Positions 62,907-64,000 of a stretch of 64,000 nucleotides of DNA are shown one piece after another. The stretch comes from a bacterium (GTDB lineage: Bacteria; Elusimicrobiota; Elusimicrobia; Elusimicrobiales; UBA9959), in assembly GCA_021812825.1 (NCBI GenBank), contig JAKAMO010000001.1:1-64000 (forward strand). The letters are read 5' to 3'. The position numbers and the translations under genes are program-made. Numbering within the stretch: position 1 is the stretch's first letter; every line of letters starts with the position of its first letter. The notes beneath the pieces were generated by a model that was given only the letters and a program-made list of their open reading frames with translations, had not been told where the DNA came from and made no database searches.

Positions 62907-64000
62907 ATGGCTCAGATGGATAAGCTGATAGAGAAGCTGCAGCAGGGGCAGGAGATAATACTCGAGGACGGCAAACAGCCCATGCTCAAGAGCGGGTCCG
63001 GCACGGCGCCGGCCGGCGCGCAGGAGCTCTCTGGCCAGCAGATAACCGCCCTGATCAGGGAGGCCGCGCCGCCCGACGCGGCCCAGAACATAGCCGCCAA
63101 AAGGCCGGCGATGTTCGAGTATAAGCTCGGCGAACGCACCATCGTCGTCTCCCTCACGCAGGAGGAGGGGAAGGCCCTGGCCCGCGTCTTCATCGGCGGG
63201 CGCCGCGGCGACGCCGTCTCCGGCGCTCCGGTGATCGAGCCGGAACTGAACAGGCTGCTCAGGAAGATGTGCTCCCTTGGGGCCTCCGACCTGCACCTCA
63301 CCTCCGCGCACCGCCCTATGGTCAGGGTGAACGGGGACATGACGGAGCTGAAGGACGAGCCGGTGCTGGCCGGAGAGAAGCTCCGCGCGCTGCTGGCGGC
63401 CATCATGCCGCCGCACAACGTCAGCCAGTTCGAGAAGGAAAGGGACACGGATTTCGCTCACGAGATACCCGGGGCGGCCCGCTTCCGCGCCAACGTCTTC
63501 ATGGACAGGTTCGGCATGGGCGCGGTGTTCCGCGTGATACCGGCGGAGCTGGTCACGGCGGAGAAGCTCAAACTTCCCAAGGAAGTGCTGGACCTGTGTT
63601 TCCTCTCCAAGGGTCTGGTGCTGGTGACCGGACCCACGGGTTCCGGCAAATCCACCACGCTCTGCGCGTTGGTGGACTTCATGAACCGCAACCGCAAGGA
63701 CCACATCATCACCATCGAGGACCCGATAGAGTTCGTGCATCAGAAGAAGAACTGCCTGATAAACCAGCGCGAGGTGCACGTGCACACCAAGTCGTTCTCG
63801 CAGGCCCTGCGCGCAGCGCTCCGCGAGGACCCGGACATCGTGTTGGTGGGCGAGATGCGCGACCTGGAGACCATCTCCATAGCGATAGAAACGGCCGAGA
63901 CCGGCCACCTGGTGTTCGGCACGCTGCATACCACCACGGCGGCCTCCACGGTGGACCGCATCATAGAGCAGTTCCCCGGGGAGAGGCAGGCGCAGATCCG
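62907..64000 (+). CDS. pilT: PilT-like type IV pilus retraction ATPase, 3' end outside window
   Basis: 364 codons are visible. Residues 1-110 are a variable N-terminal region (MAQMDKLIEKLQQGQEIILE...) not present in classical PilT. The secretion-ATPase core then follows: SLGASDLHLTSAHRPMVRVN, Walker A GPTGSGKSTT (about 242-251), the Asp box ITIEDPIEF, Walker B DIVLVGEMRDLETI and the His box ETGHLVFGTLHTTTAASTVD, as in PilT/PilU. The AIRNLIRE-like PilT tail lies beyond the window. GGGGGGGC upstream acts as a weak Shine-Dalgarno for ATG 62907; the ATG at 62884 is in a frame that stops at once. It likely powers retraction of pili made from the pilin at 41.3-41.8 kb. Confidence 0.9.
   Translation, partial: MAQMDKLIEKLQQGQEIILEDGKQPMLKSGSGTAPAGAQELSGQQITALIREAAPPDAAQNIAAKRPAMFEYKLGERTIVVSLTQEEGKALARVFIGGRRGDAVSGAPVIEPELNRLLRKMCSLGASDLHLTSAHRPMVRVNGDMTELKDEPVLAGEKLRALLAAIMPPHNVSQFEKERDTDFAHEIPGAARFRANVFMDRFGMGAVFRVIPAELVTAEKLKLPKEVLDLCFLSKGLVLVTGPTGSGKSTTLCALVDFMNRNRKDHIITIEDPIEFVHQKKNCLINQREVHVHTKSFSQALRAALREDPDIVLVGEMRDLETISIAIETAETGHLVFGTLHTTTAASTVDRIIEQFPGERQAQI

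Noticed and set aside
61323..63929. Antisense frame of 868 codons spanning the lysC and pilT region
   Set aside because: It would cross lysC out of frame and oppose pilT; the product is low-complexity and unrecognisable.

Overview
This 64-kb window is GC-rich, gene-dense bacterial chromosome. The giant surface protein built from about 18 'NQAGD...W' modules, the PorV-like outer-membrane protein, the type IV pilin with a PilT ATPase, and the mix of Gram-negative envelope genes with a Gram-positive style HPr kinase/HPr system together suggest an uncultured Elusimicrobiota-like bacterium. That placement is an inference from gene content; no rRNA or tRNA gene is visible. A class III ribonucleotide reductase and several radical-SAM enzymes point to anaerobic growth. 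No transposase, integrase, phage gene or CRISPR array was seen.

Layout. 1-16.5 kb: three surface/export genes (a repeat protein of at least 3,902 aa cut by the left edge, a PQQ-propeller protein with a C-terminal sorting-like domain, a PorV/PorQ-family barrel). 16.5-17.9 kb: an ABC-2 exporter on the minus strand. 18-25 kb: a sugar-PTS and regulation operon (hpf, hprK, rapZ, mannose-family EIIA/B/C/D, HPr, EI). 25-30 kb: lepA, signal peptidase I, metF, a zinc-ribbon coiled-coil protein and rnpB (RNase P RNA). 30-36 kb: a GH13 amylase, a TrpB-like PLP enzyme, a CpXC protein and a short CCA-transferase-like protein. 36-38.4 kb: an OmpR/PhoB-type response regulator coupled to a sensor protein that lacks the kinase ATPase domain. 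38.4-39.1 kb: a 702-bp gap holding two tandem, homologous putative small-RNA genes. 39-41.2 kb: recG. 41.3-47.4 kb: pilin, then nrdR-nrdD-nrdG-dut. 47.5-49.1 kb: a P5C dehydrogenase. 49.2-54.5 kb: a molybdenum island (ModE-like regulator, MOT1-like permease, moeA, moaA, moaC, MOSC protein, mogA). 54.5-57.7 kb: an unknown protein and a radical-SAM/flavoreductase fusion. 57.7-64 kb: membrane glycosyltransferase, acid phosphatase, DEAD-box helicase, aspartate kinase and pilT (cut by the right edge).

The most unusual content is non-coding. (i) The gap next to the response regulator contains two units that read on the minus strand as 11-bp-phased TTGA boxes, a -10 element, a structured body with compensatory base changes, a UUCG hairpin and an invariant C-rich segment, then a GC hairpin plus T-run. 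They look like twin sRNAs controlled by the adjacent PhoB-type regulator. (ii) Six intergenic elements of about 115-185 bp share a core hairpin with an invariant ACGGTGT apex whose stem covaries between copies. Each is also closed by an outer stem of unrelated, copy-specific sequence. (iii) Two further elements share a different core of about 70 nt, again inside copy-specific outer stems, and a 38-nt hairpin is found nested inside one class I element. These families appear undescribed and are the best candidates in the window for new biology. The strongest protein candidate is the B12-type radical-SAM protein fused to an AzoR-like flavodoxin domain.
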